Positions 1 through 9,063 are shown, counted from the first letter of the stretch. The stretch is DNA of 64,000 bases from Pseudomonadota bacterium (GCA_005776725.1 SXOO01000120.1:1-64000); one strand, 5' to 3'. Notes: generated by a model not told the origin, from the sequence alone. A program made the numbers and translations.

Positions 1-1
1 C

Positions 2-715
2 CCGGCCGCCGCGCCCGCGCCCGCTGAGCCCGCTGTGGCCGCACTGGCGGCAGCCGCGCCCGCTGACGCGCCGCCTGCGGGTTCCGCGTCGGCCGAAGAC
101 TGCAAGAAGGCGGTGGCTCACCTCGCCGACCTCATCCAGAACGACGCGAACCTGCCCGCCGAGATGAAGGCCAAGGCAAAGGAGCAGCTCGCCGACCCGG
201 CCGCGCGGACGGCTTCGGAGGCGCAGTGCACCCGCGAGCCCGCGGCCGAGGTCCAGTGCGTGATCGCGGCCAAGTCCTTCGCGGACGTCATGTCCTGCAA
301 GGGAGGCGGTGGGGCTCCACCTCCGTCGGGGCCGCTCGCCACAGCCGAGGAGTGCGAGAAGTCCATCGACCACTTGGTCTCGCTCTTCGAGAAGGACCCC
401 ACGGCGCCGCCTGAGGCCAAGACCATGATGCGCGAGCAGCTTGCTTCGCCCGAGGGGCGGAAGACGGCTCTCGCGGCCTGCCAGCGCGAGCCCGCTGATT
501 CGGTGGCCTGCGTGGCCAAGGCGACCTCCGTCGAGGACCTGAAGAACTGTCGCCCAGCGCGCCCCAGCGCCCCCGTCGAGGCCCCCGCGCCCGTCGAGGC
601 CCCCGCGCCCGTCGAGGCCCCGGCACCCGCAGAGGCCCCGGCACCCGCAGAGGCCCCCGCGCCGGCCGCGCCCGTCGAGGCCCCCGCGCCCGCCGAGGCG
701 CCTGCTCCGAAGTAG
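2..715 (+). CDS. Duplicated-domain Cys protein with Ala/Pro-rich tail (5' partial)
   Basis: The reading frame is open to the left edge, so the N terminus lies outside the window; a GTG at 35 is in frame but the Pro/Ala-rich codons before it continue the same composition. The visible part has two homologous units of about 65 residues (beginning EDCKKAVAHL and EECEKSIDHL). Each holds three cysteines spaced alike and ends in a C-terminal Cys, and they are joined by a Gly/Pro-rich linker. The tail is a run of APVEAPAP-type repeats. Unit spacing suggests small disulfide-bonded helical domains in an exported protein. No family recognised. It converges with the dehydrogenase ending at 772. Confidence 0.6.
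   Translation, partial: PAAAPAPAEPAVAALAAAAPADAPPAGSASAEDCKKAVAHLADLIQNDANLPAEMKAKAKEQLADPAARTASEAQCTREPAAEVQCVIAAKSFADVMSCKGGGGAPPPSGPLATAEECEKSIDHLVSLFEKDPTAPPEAKTMMREQLASPEGRKTALAACQREPADSVACVAKATSVEDLKNCRPARPSAPVEAPAPVEAPAPVEAPAPAEAPAPAEAPAPAAPVEAPAPAEAPAPK
575..711 (+). repeat. 18-bp tandem repeat coding the Ala/Pro/Glu tail
   Basis: Units of the type GTCGAGGCCCCCGCGCCC recur about seven times with small variations (GCAGAG for GTCGAG; GGCACCC for GCGCCC). The period is a multiple of three, so copy-number change would lengthen the tail without a frameshift. Confidence 0.7.
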
Positions 716-747
716 AGGTTCGAACCCCGCGCCCGGGTCCGTTGCGC

Positions 748-764
748 GCGCGGCGACGCCGCGC
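748..764. terminator. Hairpin between convergent genes
   Basis: GCGCGGC and GCCGCGC form a perfect 7-bp stem around a 3-nt loop, between the plus-strand stop at 715 and the minus-strand stop at 772. There is no T-run on either side, so it is at best an imperfect intrinsic terminator serving both strands. Confidence 0.4.
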
Positions 765-771
765 AGCGGGC

Positions 772-1545
772 TCAGCGGTGGTAGGTCCGACGAAGGATCC
801 GGTCCAGGATCTGCGGCGCCGCGCTATCCAGCGCGTTGAGGAGCCGCCCGAAGCCGCTGGTGATCACCTCGCGAGGCCGCCGAACGAGCGCCCGCTCGAT
901 GACCGCCGCCACCGCATCCGCCGACACCGCGGCCACCCTAGGGCGCTCTCGCACCAGCAGCGAGCCCGCCTGGACTTCGTTGGCGCGGAAGTCGGTCTCG
1001 GTGGATCCCGGACAAATCACGGTGACGGCGATGCCGTACGGCGCCTCCTCCACGCGAAGGCCGTCCGACAGCGCCTGAAGCGCGAACTTCGTGGCCGCGT
1101 AGCCGGCGGTCTGCGGGACCGCGACCTTCCCCAGGATTGAGCTGACGTTGACGATGTGCCCGCCCCGCGTGCGCATGGCGGGCAGCACGGCCTGGATCGC
1201 GTGGAGGGCGCCCACCACGTTGATCCTGAACACTCGCTCGAGAGCCGCGGGGTCCAGGTCGTAGAGCACGCCGGAGAGCCCCACGCCGGCGTTGTTCACG
1301 AGCACGTCGACGCCGCCGAAGCGCTCGATCGCCTGGGCCACCGCCCCCCTGACCGCATCGCGATCGGTGACATCAGCGGCGACTCTCAGGGCGTCGCTGT
1401 CCACTGCGACTGCAGCGAGGCGGTCGCCGTCGCGCGCCAGCAGCACCAGCGCGTCTCCGCGCCGCGCCAAGCGCTCGGCGAGCGCCGCGCCGATACCCCG
1501 GCTAGCGCCGGTGATGACGACGACCCGGCGCGGGCGGGCGCTCAG
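772..1545 (-). CDS. Short-chain dehydrogenase/reductase, coupled to pckA
   Basis: A classical SDR of about 257 residues. It shows the nucleotide-binding motif TGASRGIG (residues 12-19), NNAG (84-87), the active-site Ser pair near 135 and YAATK (Tyr149, Lys153). The substrate cannot be told. It lies directly downstream of pckA. No ATG, GTG or TTG occurs near the needed N terminus; the only reasonable initiation point is a CTG that overlaps the pckA stop codon (CTGA), implying translational coupling. The start is therefore uncertain, but the fold requires translation from about here because the first beta strand begins at residue 8. Confidence 0.85.
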   Translation of the reverse strand: MSARPRRVVVITGASRGIGAALAERLARRGDALVLLARDGDRLAAVAVDSDALRVAADVTDRDAVRGAVAQAIERFGGVDVLVNNAGVGLSGVLYDLDPAALERVFRINVVGALHAIQAVLPAMRTRGGHIVNVSSILGKVAVPQTAGYAATKFALQALSDGLRVEEAPYGIAVTVICPGSTETDFRANEVQAGSLLVRERPRVAAVSADAVAAVIERALVRRPREVITSGFGRLLNALDSAAPQILDRILRRTYHR

Positions 1546-3134
1546 AGCTTCGGGCCGGCGGCGCGGACGGCGTCCGACACACCGCTCTCGAAGCGCTTGA
1601 AGTTGTCGGTGAAGAGCCGCGCGAGGCGCCGCGCCATGTCGTCGTAAGCGGCCTTGTCGGCCCAGGTCCCGCGCGGATCCAGCAGCTCGGCGGACACGCC
1701 GGGACACGCGGTGGGGACCGCGAGGCCGAACACCGGGTCCACCAGCGTCGTGACCTGCGCGAGCTCTCCGGAGTGGATGGCGTCGATGATGGCCCGCGTG
1801 ACGGACAGCTTCATGCGCTTGCCCACGCCGTACTTCCCGCCGGACCACCCCGTGTTGACCAGCCAGCACGAGGCGCCCTGCGCCGCCACCTTTGCCGCGA
1901 GGAGCTCAGCGTACTTGCCGGGGTGCCAGACCATGAAGGGCCCGCCGAAGCATGGTGAGAACGTCTCTTTGGGCTCGGTAACCCCCACCTCGGTGCCGGC
2001 GACCTTCGCGGTATAGCCGCTGATGAAGTGGTACATCACCTGCTCGGGCGTGAGCTTCGAGACGGGCGGCAACACCCCGAAGGCGTCGCACGTGAGGAAG
2101 ATCACGTTCTTCGGGTGCCCGGACACACACGGGATGCGCGCGCCCTGGATGTACTCAATCGGGTAGCTACCGCGCGTGTTCTCGGTGATCGAGATGTTGT
2201 TGTAGTCCGGCGTGCGCGTGCCGGCGTCCATGATCACGTTCTCGAGCACGGCGCCGAAGCGGATGGCCTGGAAGATGTCGGGCTCCGCCTCGGCGGAGAG
2301 GTTGATCATCTTCGCGTAGCAGCCGCCCTCCACGTTGAAGACGCCCTCGGACGTCCACGCGTGTTCGTCATCACCGATGAGCACGCGCTTGGGATCCGCC
2401 GACAACGTGGTCTTGCCGGTGCCGCTGAGCCCGAAGAGGATCGAGGCGCCCGAGCCGTCCTTGGCGTCCGTGGCCGAGCAGTGCATGGAGAGCACGCCCT
2501 GCTTCGGCATGAGGTAGTTCATGATCGTGAAGACGCCCTTCTTCATCTCCCCGGCGTACTCCGTGCCGAGGATGACCATCTCCTTGCGGCCGAAGTCGAG
2601 GGCGACGGAGGCATCCCCGGCGACGCCCGGGACGTGCGGGTTGGCGTGCAGCTGACCCGCGTTGAAGATGACGTAGTCGGGCTCGCCGAACGTCTCGAGC
2701 TCGGCGGCCGTGGGCCGGATGAGCATGTTGTGCATGAACAGCGCGTGGTACGCCCGGGCGCAGATCACACGGATCTTCAGGCGGTAATTCGGGTCCCAGC
2801 CCGCGAACGCGTCCACGCAGTACAGGGTGTCGCGCGTGTTGAGGTACGCGACGGCCATGGCGCGGTTCGAGAGGAACGACTCCGGCGGCAGCTTGATGTT
2901 GACCGAGCCCCACCAGATGTCGGCCGACGATGACGGCTCGTCGACGACGCGCTTGTCGTTCGGCACGCGGCCGGTCTTCCGGCCGGACAAGGCCACCAAC
3001 GCGCCGGTGGAGGTGAGCGCCGACCCCTTCTCTCGCTGCAGCGCCTCCTCCACGAGGATCGCCGGCGTCGCGTTGCGGAGCACGCGGCCTACCGAGATAC
3101 CGTAGGTCGCGAGAACTGAGGTGGGTGCAGTCAT
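1542..3134 (-). CDS. pckA: Phosphoenolpyruvate carboxykinase (ATP)
   Basis: Converts oxaloacetate plus ATP to phosphoenolpyruvate, CO2 and ADP, the entry step of gluconeogenesis; cytosolic. The 530-residue length is normal for the ATP-dependent family. RKTGR (residues 52-56) matches the substrate-binding site, GLSGTGKTTLS (235-245) the ATP P-loop and IGDDEHAW (253-260) the second kinase motif with the metal-binding Asp. The chosen ATG has a GGAGG 8 nt upstream; a longer upstream frame lacks such support. The gene is divergent from an alpha/beta hydrolase, with about 160 bp between starts, and its stop overlaps the CTG of the downstream dehydrogenase. Confidence 0.97.
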   Translation of the reverse strand: MTAPTSVLATYGISVGRVLRNATPAILVEEALQREKGSALTSTGALVALSGRKTGRVPNDKRVVDEPSSSADIWWGSVNIKLPPESFLSNRAMAVAYLNTRDTLYCVDAFAGWDPNYRLKIRVICARAYHALFMHNMLIRPTAAELETFGEPDYVIFNAGQLHANPHVPGVAGDASVALDFGRKEMVILGTEYAGEMKKGVFTIMNYLMPKQGVLSMHCSATDAKDGSGASILFGLSGTGKTTLSADPKRVLIGDDEHAWTSEGVFNVEGGCYAKMINLSAEAEPDIFQAIRFGAVLENVIMDAGTRTPDYNNISITENTRGSYPIEYIQGARIPCVSGHPKNVIFLTCDAFGVLPPVSKLTPEQVMYHFISGYTAKVAGTEVGVTEPKETFSPCFGGPFMVWHPGKYAELLAAKVAAQGASCWLVNTGWSGGKYGVGKRMKLSVTRAIIDAIHSGELAQVTTLVDPVFGLAVPTACPGVSAELLDPRGTWADKAAYDDMARRLARLFTDNFKRFESGVSDAVRAAGPKL

Positions 3135-3292
3135 CGAGGTCGCCTCCGATTCGGGCCCAGCCATGGGGACACCAATCGCGTGTTGAGCCTGCAGGTTTGG
3201 GATATGGTCGGCAAAGAGCGCGCGGGGCCGCCCGCGGGTGCGGAGTAAAGCCCAAGCCTCGACGCCGGGCAACGAACAAGAAGAGGTTGTGG

Positions 3293-4162
3293 GTGAAGAT
3301 CGCGACGAACGGCGTAGAGCTCGAAGTCGACGTCCGAGGAAGCGGGCCGCCGGTCGTGCTAATCATGGGCATCGGGACGCAGCTCGTGCACTGGCCAGAG
3401 CCGTTTTGCGACGCGCTCGCGGCGCGTGGACACACCGTCATACGCTTCGACAACCGGGACATGGGGTGCTCGTCTCGCCTCGACCACCTCGGCGTCCCGG
3501 ACCTCAAGGTCATGGTCGCGCGGGCGCTCGTCGGCCTTCGAAACACCGCGCCCTATACGCTCTCGGACATGGCAGCGGACGTGGTGGGGCTGCTCGACGC
3601 GCTCGGCCACGAGCGAGCGCACGTGGCCGGGATCTCGATGGGCGGCATGGTGGCCCAAACACTAGCGATCGAGCACCCGGGGCGCGTCCGCTCGCTCACC
3701 TCCATCAACTCGACCACGGGCGATAGACGCTTCGTGGGCCAACCCAAGGCTCTGTCGGCCTTGTTCTCGAAGCGACCCTCGAGTCGGGACTCGATCCCGG
3801 ACTTCGCGGTCCACATCATGCGCACCCTCTCGACGCCGCGGTACCCGTGCGACGAAGACGACGTCCGCCGTACCGCCCTCGTGGCCTACGACCGAGGCAA
3901 CAACCCGGCGGGCTTCATTCGACAGTTCGGCGCGATCATGGCCTCTGGCAGCCGTGCGAAGCGGCTACGGAGCGTCCGCAGCCCCACGCTGGTGCTGCAC
4001 GGGAGCGACGACCCGCTGATCCCGCTGGCCGCTGGGCGCGCCACCGCCGAAGCGATCCCCGGCGCGCGTCTGCGCGTGGTCGAAGGAATGGGCCACGTCT
4101 TCAATCGGTCGCTCTGGCCCACGCTTGTCGAGGCCATCGCAGACAGCGCCGCCGACGCCTGA
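3293..4162 (+). CDS. Alpha/beta hydrolase
   Basis: A 289-residue alpha/beta-hydrolase-fold enzyme. The nucleophile elbow is GISMGGM (Ser115), the acid is probably Asp239 or Asp240 in HGSDDPLIP, and the catalytic His is in GMGHVF (His268). The oxyanion region LIMGIG is near residue 25. The family includes esterases, lactonases and C-C hydrolases, and the substrate cannot be inferred. The GTG start is chosen because AAGAGG sits 6 nt upstream; the frame is open further upstream into the pckA promoter but without a better site. Divergent from pckA, converging on the acyltransferase that ends at 4193. Confidence 0.88.
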   Translation: MKIATNGVELEVDVRGSGPPVVLIMGIGTQLVHWPEPFCDALAARGHTVIRFDNRDMGCSSRLDHLGVPDLKVMVARALVGLRNTAPYTLSDMAADVVGLLDALGHERAHVAGISMGGMVAQTLAIEHPGRVRSLTSINSTTGDRRFVGQPKALSALFSKRPSSRDSIPDFAVHIMRTLSTPRYPCDEDDVRRTALVAYDRGNNPAGFIRQFGAIMASGSRAKRLRSVRSPTLVLHGSDDPLIPLAAGRATAEAIPGARLRVVEGMGHVFNRSLWPTLVEAIADSAADA

Positions 4163-4192
4163 CCCCCCTGCCCGCCGCGCGGAGTCCCCAGG

Positions 4193-4945
4193 TCACTCTC
4201 CCGCGGCGAGCGCTTCCTGCATGAGCGCGTTCATCCGCGCGACGACCTCGCGGTGGTGGGCGTCCACCAGGGGAGCGGGGTCGGCGCGCTCCGGGAGCGC
4301 CGGCGGCGCGATCGGCGCCGACAGGTAGTGTCTTAGCTTCACCGCGCGGGGCAGCAGCCCGCCGCCTTCTCCTCTGAGGAACGGGAGCGGCACGTGCCAC
4401 CGCTCGTAGAAGCTGCGCGTGACCTCGCTGTCGTCCACGTCGTAGAGGTCGTCGGCCCGCGGACACGCCGCGAGCACGATGGGGCTCTGGGCGCGCACCG
4501 CGAGCTCGATGAAGCCCTTCCGCTGCTCCCACGCCACCTGGTAGCGCTGCTCGGACGACCGCAGCGCCTCGGACATGCCCCCCGGGGCCACGATCACCAC
4601 GCGCCCCTCCGCCAGCAGCTGATCCGCCGCGTCGTGCGAGGCCTTGACAGCGCCGAAGTAACTCACCAGCTGCCGGAGGCCGGGCACCTGAAAGAGCCGC
4701 TTGTCTCCGAGCGCTCGCGGCAGACGCCCCGTTCGTTCGAGCAGGGTCTGGCCGAGGAGCAAGATGTCGTAGGTGGCGAGGCTGTGGTTCACGACGAGCA
4801 GACAAGGACCCGAGCGCGGCAGGAGCTCCGCCCCCACGACGTCGTATTGGTGGCGGCGGCGCAGGCCGTCGAGCACGGTCTGAGCGACCTGCGCGAGAGG
4901 CCCGTGCGGGTCGAAACCCTCGGGGAGTGGCTCAGTGGCGTTCAT
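4193..4945 (-). CDS. PlsC/MGAT-like acyltransferase
   Basis: A 250-residue member of the lysophospholipid acyltransferase superfamily. The catalytic motif reads NHSLATYD (His54, Asp60), so the spacing is H-X5-D instead of the classical H-X4-D. A second conserved block is APGGMSEAL (residues 120-128), matching the PGG..E block of MGAT-like members. There is no obvious transmembrane helix, so it probably acts peripherally at the inner membrane, transferring acyl groups to a lipid acceptor. No Shine-Dalgarno sequence precedes the ATG; a promoter-like pair ends 9 nt before it. Divergent from efp. Confidence 0.8.
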   Translation of the reverse strand: MNATEPLPEGFDPHGPLAQVAQTVLDGLRRRHQYDVVGAELLPRSGPCLLVVNHSLATYDILLLGQTLLERTGRLPRALGDKRLFQVPGLRQLVSYFGAVKASHDAADQLLAEGRVVIVAPGGMSEALRSSEQRYQVAWEQRKGFIELAVRAQSPIVLAACPRADDLYDVDDSEVTRSFYERWHVPLPFLRGEGGGLLPRAVKLRHYLSAPIAPPALPERADPAPLVDAHHREVVARMNALMQEALAAGE

Positions 4946-4954
4946 CGGCGCGGC

Positions 4955-4982
4955 AGCCTAACGCCTAATGCGCATGGAGCAA
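4955..4982 (-). promoter_or_regulatory. Promoter of the acyltransferase gene (predicted leaderless)
   Basis: On the minus strand TTGCTC, a 16-nt spacer and TAGGCT stand 9 nt before the ATG at 4945. With a typical -10 to +1 distance the transcript would start at or next to the ATG. Confidence 0.4.
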
Positions 4983-5001
4983 GCCGACGCGAGAGCTTCC
5001 G

Positions 5002-5030
5002 TTGACACAGCCTCGGGGCGCCGATACAAG
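5002..5030 (+). promoter_or_regulatory. Promoter of efp (predicted leaderless)
   Basis: A perfect -35 TTGACA, a 17-nt spacer and a -10-like TACAAG end 8 nt before the efp ATG. No Shine-Dalgarno sequence is present, so the mRNA probably begins within a few nucleotides of the start codon. Confidence 0.65.
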
Positions 5031-5038
5031 CGCGCGCC

Positions 5039-5599
5039 ATGTACGAGACCTCAGACATCCGCAAGAACCTCAAGATCGAGATGGATGGCGACCCCTTCGT
5101 GGTGGTCGACTTCCAGTTCGTCAAGCCCGGCAAGGGCACGGCCTTCACGCGCACGCGCATCAAGAACATGAAGACCGGGCGAACGATCGACAAGACGTTC
5201 AAGACCGGCGAAATGTTGAAGCCGGCCATCCTCGACGAACGCGACATGCAGTACCTCTACAACGACGGTACAACGTACACGTTCATGGATAACGACAACT
5301 ACGAGCAGGTCGAGATCGGCGCCGACTTCCTCGACGAGGCCAAGAACTTCCTCCTCGAGAACATGCGCGTGAAGGTGCTGTTCTTCGAGGACCGTCCGAT
5401 CAACATCGAGTTGCCCACCTTCGTGGACCTCAAGATCACGTACTGCGAGCCTGGAGTCCGCGGCGACACCGCCACGGGCACCACCAAGCCCGCCACGCTC
5501 GAGACTGGCGCAGTGGTCAATGTCCCGCTCTTCATCGACGAGGGCGAGGTCATTCGGATCGACACGCGCACCAGCGAGTACTACGGTCGCGCCAAGTGA
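5039..5599 (+). CDS. efp: Translation elongation factor P
   Basis: EF-P rescues ribosomes stalled at polyproline stretches by entering the E site. The 186-residue length and three-domain order (KOW-like, OB, C-terminal OB) fit the family. The tip loop KPGKG carries Lys32, the residue that EpmA-type enzymes modify in Gammaproteobacteria, and the signature ITYCEPGVRGDTATG lies near residue 140. The next gene encodes an EpmA-like ligase and overlaps this stop codon (GTGA), which strongly suggests that Lys32 is the modification site here. The many Pro-rich proteins of this genome fit a need for EF-P. Confidence 0.97.
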   Translation: MYETSDIRKNLKIEMDGDPFVVVDFQFVKPGKGTAFTRTRIKNMKTGRTIDKTFKTGEMLKPAILDERDMQYLYNDGTTYTFMDNDNYEQVEIGADFLDEAKNFLLENMRVKVLFFEDRPINIELPTFVDLKITYCEPGVRGDTATGTTKPATLETGAVVNVPLFIDEGEVIRIDTRTSEYYGRAK

Positions 5600-6744
5600 A
5601 CCCGAAGCCCACGGGCAATCGGCCGCAAGGGTCGTTGGCCCGTGTGGTTCGGAGTGCGGCGCCGGGTAGCGGCACGCCGGCCTCGATCGTCGTCTCCACT
5701 CTGCAGGGGATGCGGGTCGTTCCGAGCTCGGAGCCCGACCTACAGCCGGGCGACCTCGTGTTCGTGGGACCTCGCGGCGCGGTCCTCGTCAGCGAGAATG
5801 TCTCCGAGCGCCCACCCGACCAGCAGGACTGGTGGCGGATCCACCGGATCGCGCCTTTCCTCAGGGAACGCGCCAAGATCCAACGCTTGATCCGCCGCTG
5901 GTTCGAAGACCAGGGCTTCCTCGAGGTCTCCACGCCCATCCTGGCTCGGTGCCCGGGCCTCGAGGTGCACCTCCACCCGATCCGGGCCACGGTCGGCTCC
6001 GCCGAGCGGCACCTAATCACCAGCCCCGAGTACCATATGAAGCGCCTGCTCGCGGGCGGCTTCGAGAAGCTCGTCTACTTCGGTCCCGCGTTTCGGGACG
6101 ACGAGCGCGGCCCGCACCACCTGCCGGAGTTCACCATGCTCGAGTGGTACCGGGCAGGCGCAGACCCTCCGGAGATCATGGCCGACGTCGAGCGCGTGGT
6201 GGCGCTGGCGATGGGTCGCAGCGAGCCGTGGACCACGCTCACGGTCAAGGACGCTCTCCGCAAGTTCGCCGACCTCGACCTCGACGCCGACGACAAGAAG
6301 CGGCGCACGAAGAAGGCCACCGAAGAGCGTATCGACGCGATCCACCTCGCATTGGTAGAGAGAGTCGAGCCGGCGCTCGCGGCGCTCGGCAACGTGCACC
6401 TCATCGAGTGGCCCGCCGAGCTCGCGTCCCTTGCCCAGCTCAAAGAAGACGACCCCACGGTGTCGGAGCGCTTCGAGGCCTACGTCGGGGGCATCGAGCT
6501 CTCGAACGGCTTCGGCGAGCTCACCGATCCGGCCGAGCAGCGCGCGCGCTTCGAGGCCGACCTGGCGGAGCGGCGCCGCCTGAAGCTCCCGGTCTTCCCG
6601 ATCGACGAGAACTTCCTGGACGCGCTGGCGACCGGGATCCCCCGCTGCAGCGGCGTGGCCCTTGGCTTCGACCGGCTGGTCATGAAGGCCGTGGGCGCCC
6701 GCACCCTCGATGACGTCGTTCCTTTTCCTCCGGAGCTCGCGTAA
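5596..6744 (+). CDS. epmA: EF-P--lysine ligase (EpmA/GenX, class II LysRS paralogue)
   Basis: EpmA ligates beta-lysine to the EF-P tip lysine using a lysyl-tRNA synthetase catalytic core without an anticodon-binding domain. The motif 2 region FRDDERGPHHLPEFTMLEWY matches the EpmA version and ELSNGFGELTDP and GVALGFDRLVM are the other class II signatures. At 382 residues it is longer than the usual ~325; the extra is an N-terminal segment of about 65 residues that may be a degenerate OB-like piece. The GTG start overlaps the efp stop. No epmB (the aminomutase making beta-lysine) is in this window. Confidence 0.93.
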   Translation: MNPKPTGNRPQGSLARVVRSAAPGSGTPASIVVSTLQGMRVVPSSEPDLQPGDLVFVGPRGAVLVSENVSERPPDQQDWWRIHRIAPFLRERAKIQRLIRRWFEDQGFLEVSTPILARCPGLEVHLHPIRATVGSAERHLITSPEYHMKRLLAGGFEKLVYFGPAFRDDERGPHHLPEFTMLEWYRAGADPPEIMADVERVVALAMGRSEPWTTLTVKDALRKFADLDLDADDKKRRTKKATEERIDAIHLALVERVEPALAALGNVHLIEWPAELASLAQLKEDDPTVSERFEAYVGGIELSNGFGELTDPAEQRARFEADLAERRRLKLPVFPIDENFLDALATGIPRCSGVALGFDRLVMKAVGARTLDDVVPFPPELA

Positions 6745-6753
6745 CCTCAAGCC

Positions 6754-9060
6754 GTGTTCGAACGGCAGGGCTACGCAGCGGGTTACTACCCGGCCACCGA
6801 CCCGGAGGGGCGTCCGCGACTGCTCATCGTGGTCAAGCGGAGCTTCACGCTAGACGCCGTCGAGGCCGTCTGCAAAGACCTCGAGAAGCCCGAGCCCGTC
6901 CTCCTGGCCGACGAGTATTACGGGGACGAGAACCCGTTCAAGTCCTCGGTGCTCGTCGAGAGCGACGTGGCGCCCTGGAAGCTTGCCGCCGACGTGATCT
7001 TCGTGGGCAAGGCGCACGCGCCCGGCGGGAAGAAGGTGCCCAGCTTCGAGGCCTCCCTCCGCGTAGGCGCTCACTCTCGCCGGCTCAAGCTCTTCGGGCC
7101 GCGGAAAGCCACCTGGGTCCCGCCGCGAGACCCGAAGAAGAAGGGCGACCCGCCGGAGCCGCAGCCGCCGGTGATCTCGGAGCCCGAGCCCATCGCCTCC
7201 GTCGAGCTCATCTACGAGAACGCGTACGGCGGCATTGCCACGTACTACCCCCCAGACCCCGCCGCCTTCCGGAAGGCCATCCGCAAAGCCAAGAAGAAGG
7301 CCGCCGCCAAAGAGGAGGCCAAGAAGAAGGAGGCGGAGAAGCAGGCCGAAGAGGCGAAAGCGGAGGCCGAGAAGCAGGCCAAGAAGGTCGCCGAGCTGCA
7401 GAAGAAGGAGGCGCTGAAGAAGCAGTTCTCGTCCGGAGAGAAGCGACTCGAAGACGCCCCCGACGTAGAGCTCGAGGTCGAGATGGGCAGCGCGCGCCAC
7501 AAGACAGCGGACGGCACGGTGGTGCTGGACCTCGCGGAGCTGGCCGAAGCGCAGAAGCGTGACGAAGAGCTGTCGCAGGTGCGGGTCGACAAGGACGCGG
7601 CCGATGCCCTGAAGCGGCGTCGCGACCAGCTCGAGGAGAAAGCAGACGAGGCGCTGCTCGCGAAGCTGGCGGGAGAGGAGACCGCGGCGGCCGCCGCCGA
7701 GAGCGTGGCGCGGCAGCGACTGAAGCAGCTGGCGGGAGACGGCGGCGCGCGCTTCGACCTCGGCGACGAGGAAGACGAAGAGCTCGATGAGGACTGGGTC
7801 GAGACCGAGCGGAAGAAGCGCGACGCCTTGTACGCCTCGCTGGGCCTCGACCCGAACGAAGAGATCGAGTGGGTCGAGGGCGACTTCCCGAGGATCCCGT
7901 GCCCCAGCAACTTCGTGGGCAAGGGCTTCGCGCTAGGCAACTCGAAGGAGAGCCTCGACGGCCTCGAGCTGCCGCTGATCGAGGACGCGCAGGCCCCCCT
8001 CCGCCCGGAGGACCTCCCGGTCGAGGCCGGCACCTTGCACCTTGGCGCGGTCCCGCACCCGGCCGGCCTCGGGGTCGTGGGCCGTGGCTGGATGCCGCGG
8101 TCGCTCCAGTGGGGCCACTTGCCGGGCGACCTCGAGGCGGCGCAGCACGCGCTCGACAAGCAGCTGGCGGAGTTCAGCACCGAGGACGCGGACGACCAGC
8201 AGGCCCTCGAGGCGCTGATGGAACGAAAGCCCCAGAAGCTGGACCCCCGCGTCTACAACTGCGCGGCGTTCCAGCTCCCGAAGCTCTGGGGGGACGAGGA
8301 GGTCTACCTCGAGAACCTCGACAAGAACGGCATGACGTTCTTCCGCCTGCCCGGGAGGCGCCCCCTCGTCCGCCTCGACCGTGGGAAGGGCTGGGAGCCC
8401 GTCGAGGTCATCCTCGACACGCTCGTGATCGATCGGGACAAGGAGCGGGTCCACCTCGTGTGGCGCGGGCGCGTCCCGTACGGCGGCCCGAAGGAGCTCG
8501 AGGCCTACCCGCGGGTAGACGTGGACGTGCAGGACTTCACGGTGCAGTCGTGGCGCGACGAGCTCGAGCGCCAGGCGATCGCGCGGCGCGAGAAGCGCGG
8601 CGAGGCGCTGGTGATCGGCAAGGATGAGGTCTCGGCCGAGGAGTCCGCGGCGTTCGAGTCTCAGATCGAGCAGGCGGGCATCGGGCTCCACGGGGTCAAG
8701 GAAGACCGCGGGCCCATGGATCGCGAGGCACGCGCGGCGGACGGCGCGTTGATCGACATCGTGGATCGCGACGACGTGATCATGTCTGACGACGCCTGGA
8801 TCGCCGAGACACAACAGAAGCTCCTCAGCGACGAAGAGAAGAAGCTCATCGAGCTGCAGAAAGACGAGCGCAAGGCCGTGCAAGCGCAGAAGGAAAAGAT
8901 CCGAGCGCGTCTTGCAGAAATCAAGGCCGAGAAGCAGGCTGCTGCGGAAGCGGAAGCCAAGGCGAAGAAGAAGAAAAAGCCGAAGAAGGACGAGTCCAAG
9001 CCCGCGGATGACGACGACGCTGACGAGGCGCCGCCCGAACCGGGCAAAGAGGGAGGATAG
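6754..9060 (+). CDS. DUF2169 protein with long charged insert
   Basis: The N terminus (GYYPATDPEGRPRLLIVVKR, residues 10-29) and the block from about residue 370 to 620 resemble DUF2169 proteins, which often sit in type VI secretion clusters as adaptor-like components. Between them is a Lys/Glu/Ala-rich, probably coiled-coil insert (about 180-340), and the C terminus is another long charged helix ending in Asp/Pro residues. No signal peptide. The GTG start is 9 nt after epmA's stop without a clear ribosome-binding site. No T6SS core gene lies in the window, so the secretion link is only by family association. Confidence 0.72.
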   Translation: MFERQGYAAGYYPATDPEGRPRLLIVVKRSFTLDAVEAVCKDLEKPEPVLLADEYYGDENPFKSSVLVESDVAPWKLAADVIFVGKAHAPGGKKVPSFEASLRVGAHSRRLKLFGPRKATWVPPRDPKKKGDPPEPQPPVISEPEPIASVELIYENAYGGIATYYPPDPAAFRKAIRKAKKKAAAKEEAKKKEAEKQAEEAKAEAEKQAKKVAELQKKEALKKQFSSGEKRLEDAPDVELEVEMGSARHKTADGTVVLDLAELAEAQKRDEELSQVRVDKDAADALKRRRDQLEEKADEALLAKLAGEETAAAAAESVARQRLKQLAGDGGARFDLGDEEDEELDEDWVETERKKRDALYASLGLDPNEEIEWVEGDFPRIPCPSNFVGKGFALGNSKESLDGLELPLIEDAQAPLRPEDLPVEAGTLHLGAVPHPAGLGVVGRGWMPRSLQWGHLPGDLEAAQHALDKQLAEFSTEDADDQQALEALMERKPQKLDPRVYNCAAFQLPKLWGDEEVYLENLDKNGMTFFRLPGRRPLVRLDRGKGWEPVEVILDTLVIDRDKERVHLVWRGRVPYGGPKELEAYPRVDVDVQDFTVQSWRDELERQAIARREKRGEALVIGKDEVSAEESAAFESQIEQAGIGLHGVKEDRGPMDREARAADGALIDIVDRDDVIMSDDAWIAETQQKLLSDEEKKLIELQKDERKAVQAQKEKIRARLAEIKAEKQAAAEAEAKAKKKKKPKKDESKPADDDDADEAPPEPGKEGG

Positions 9061-9063
9061 ACC

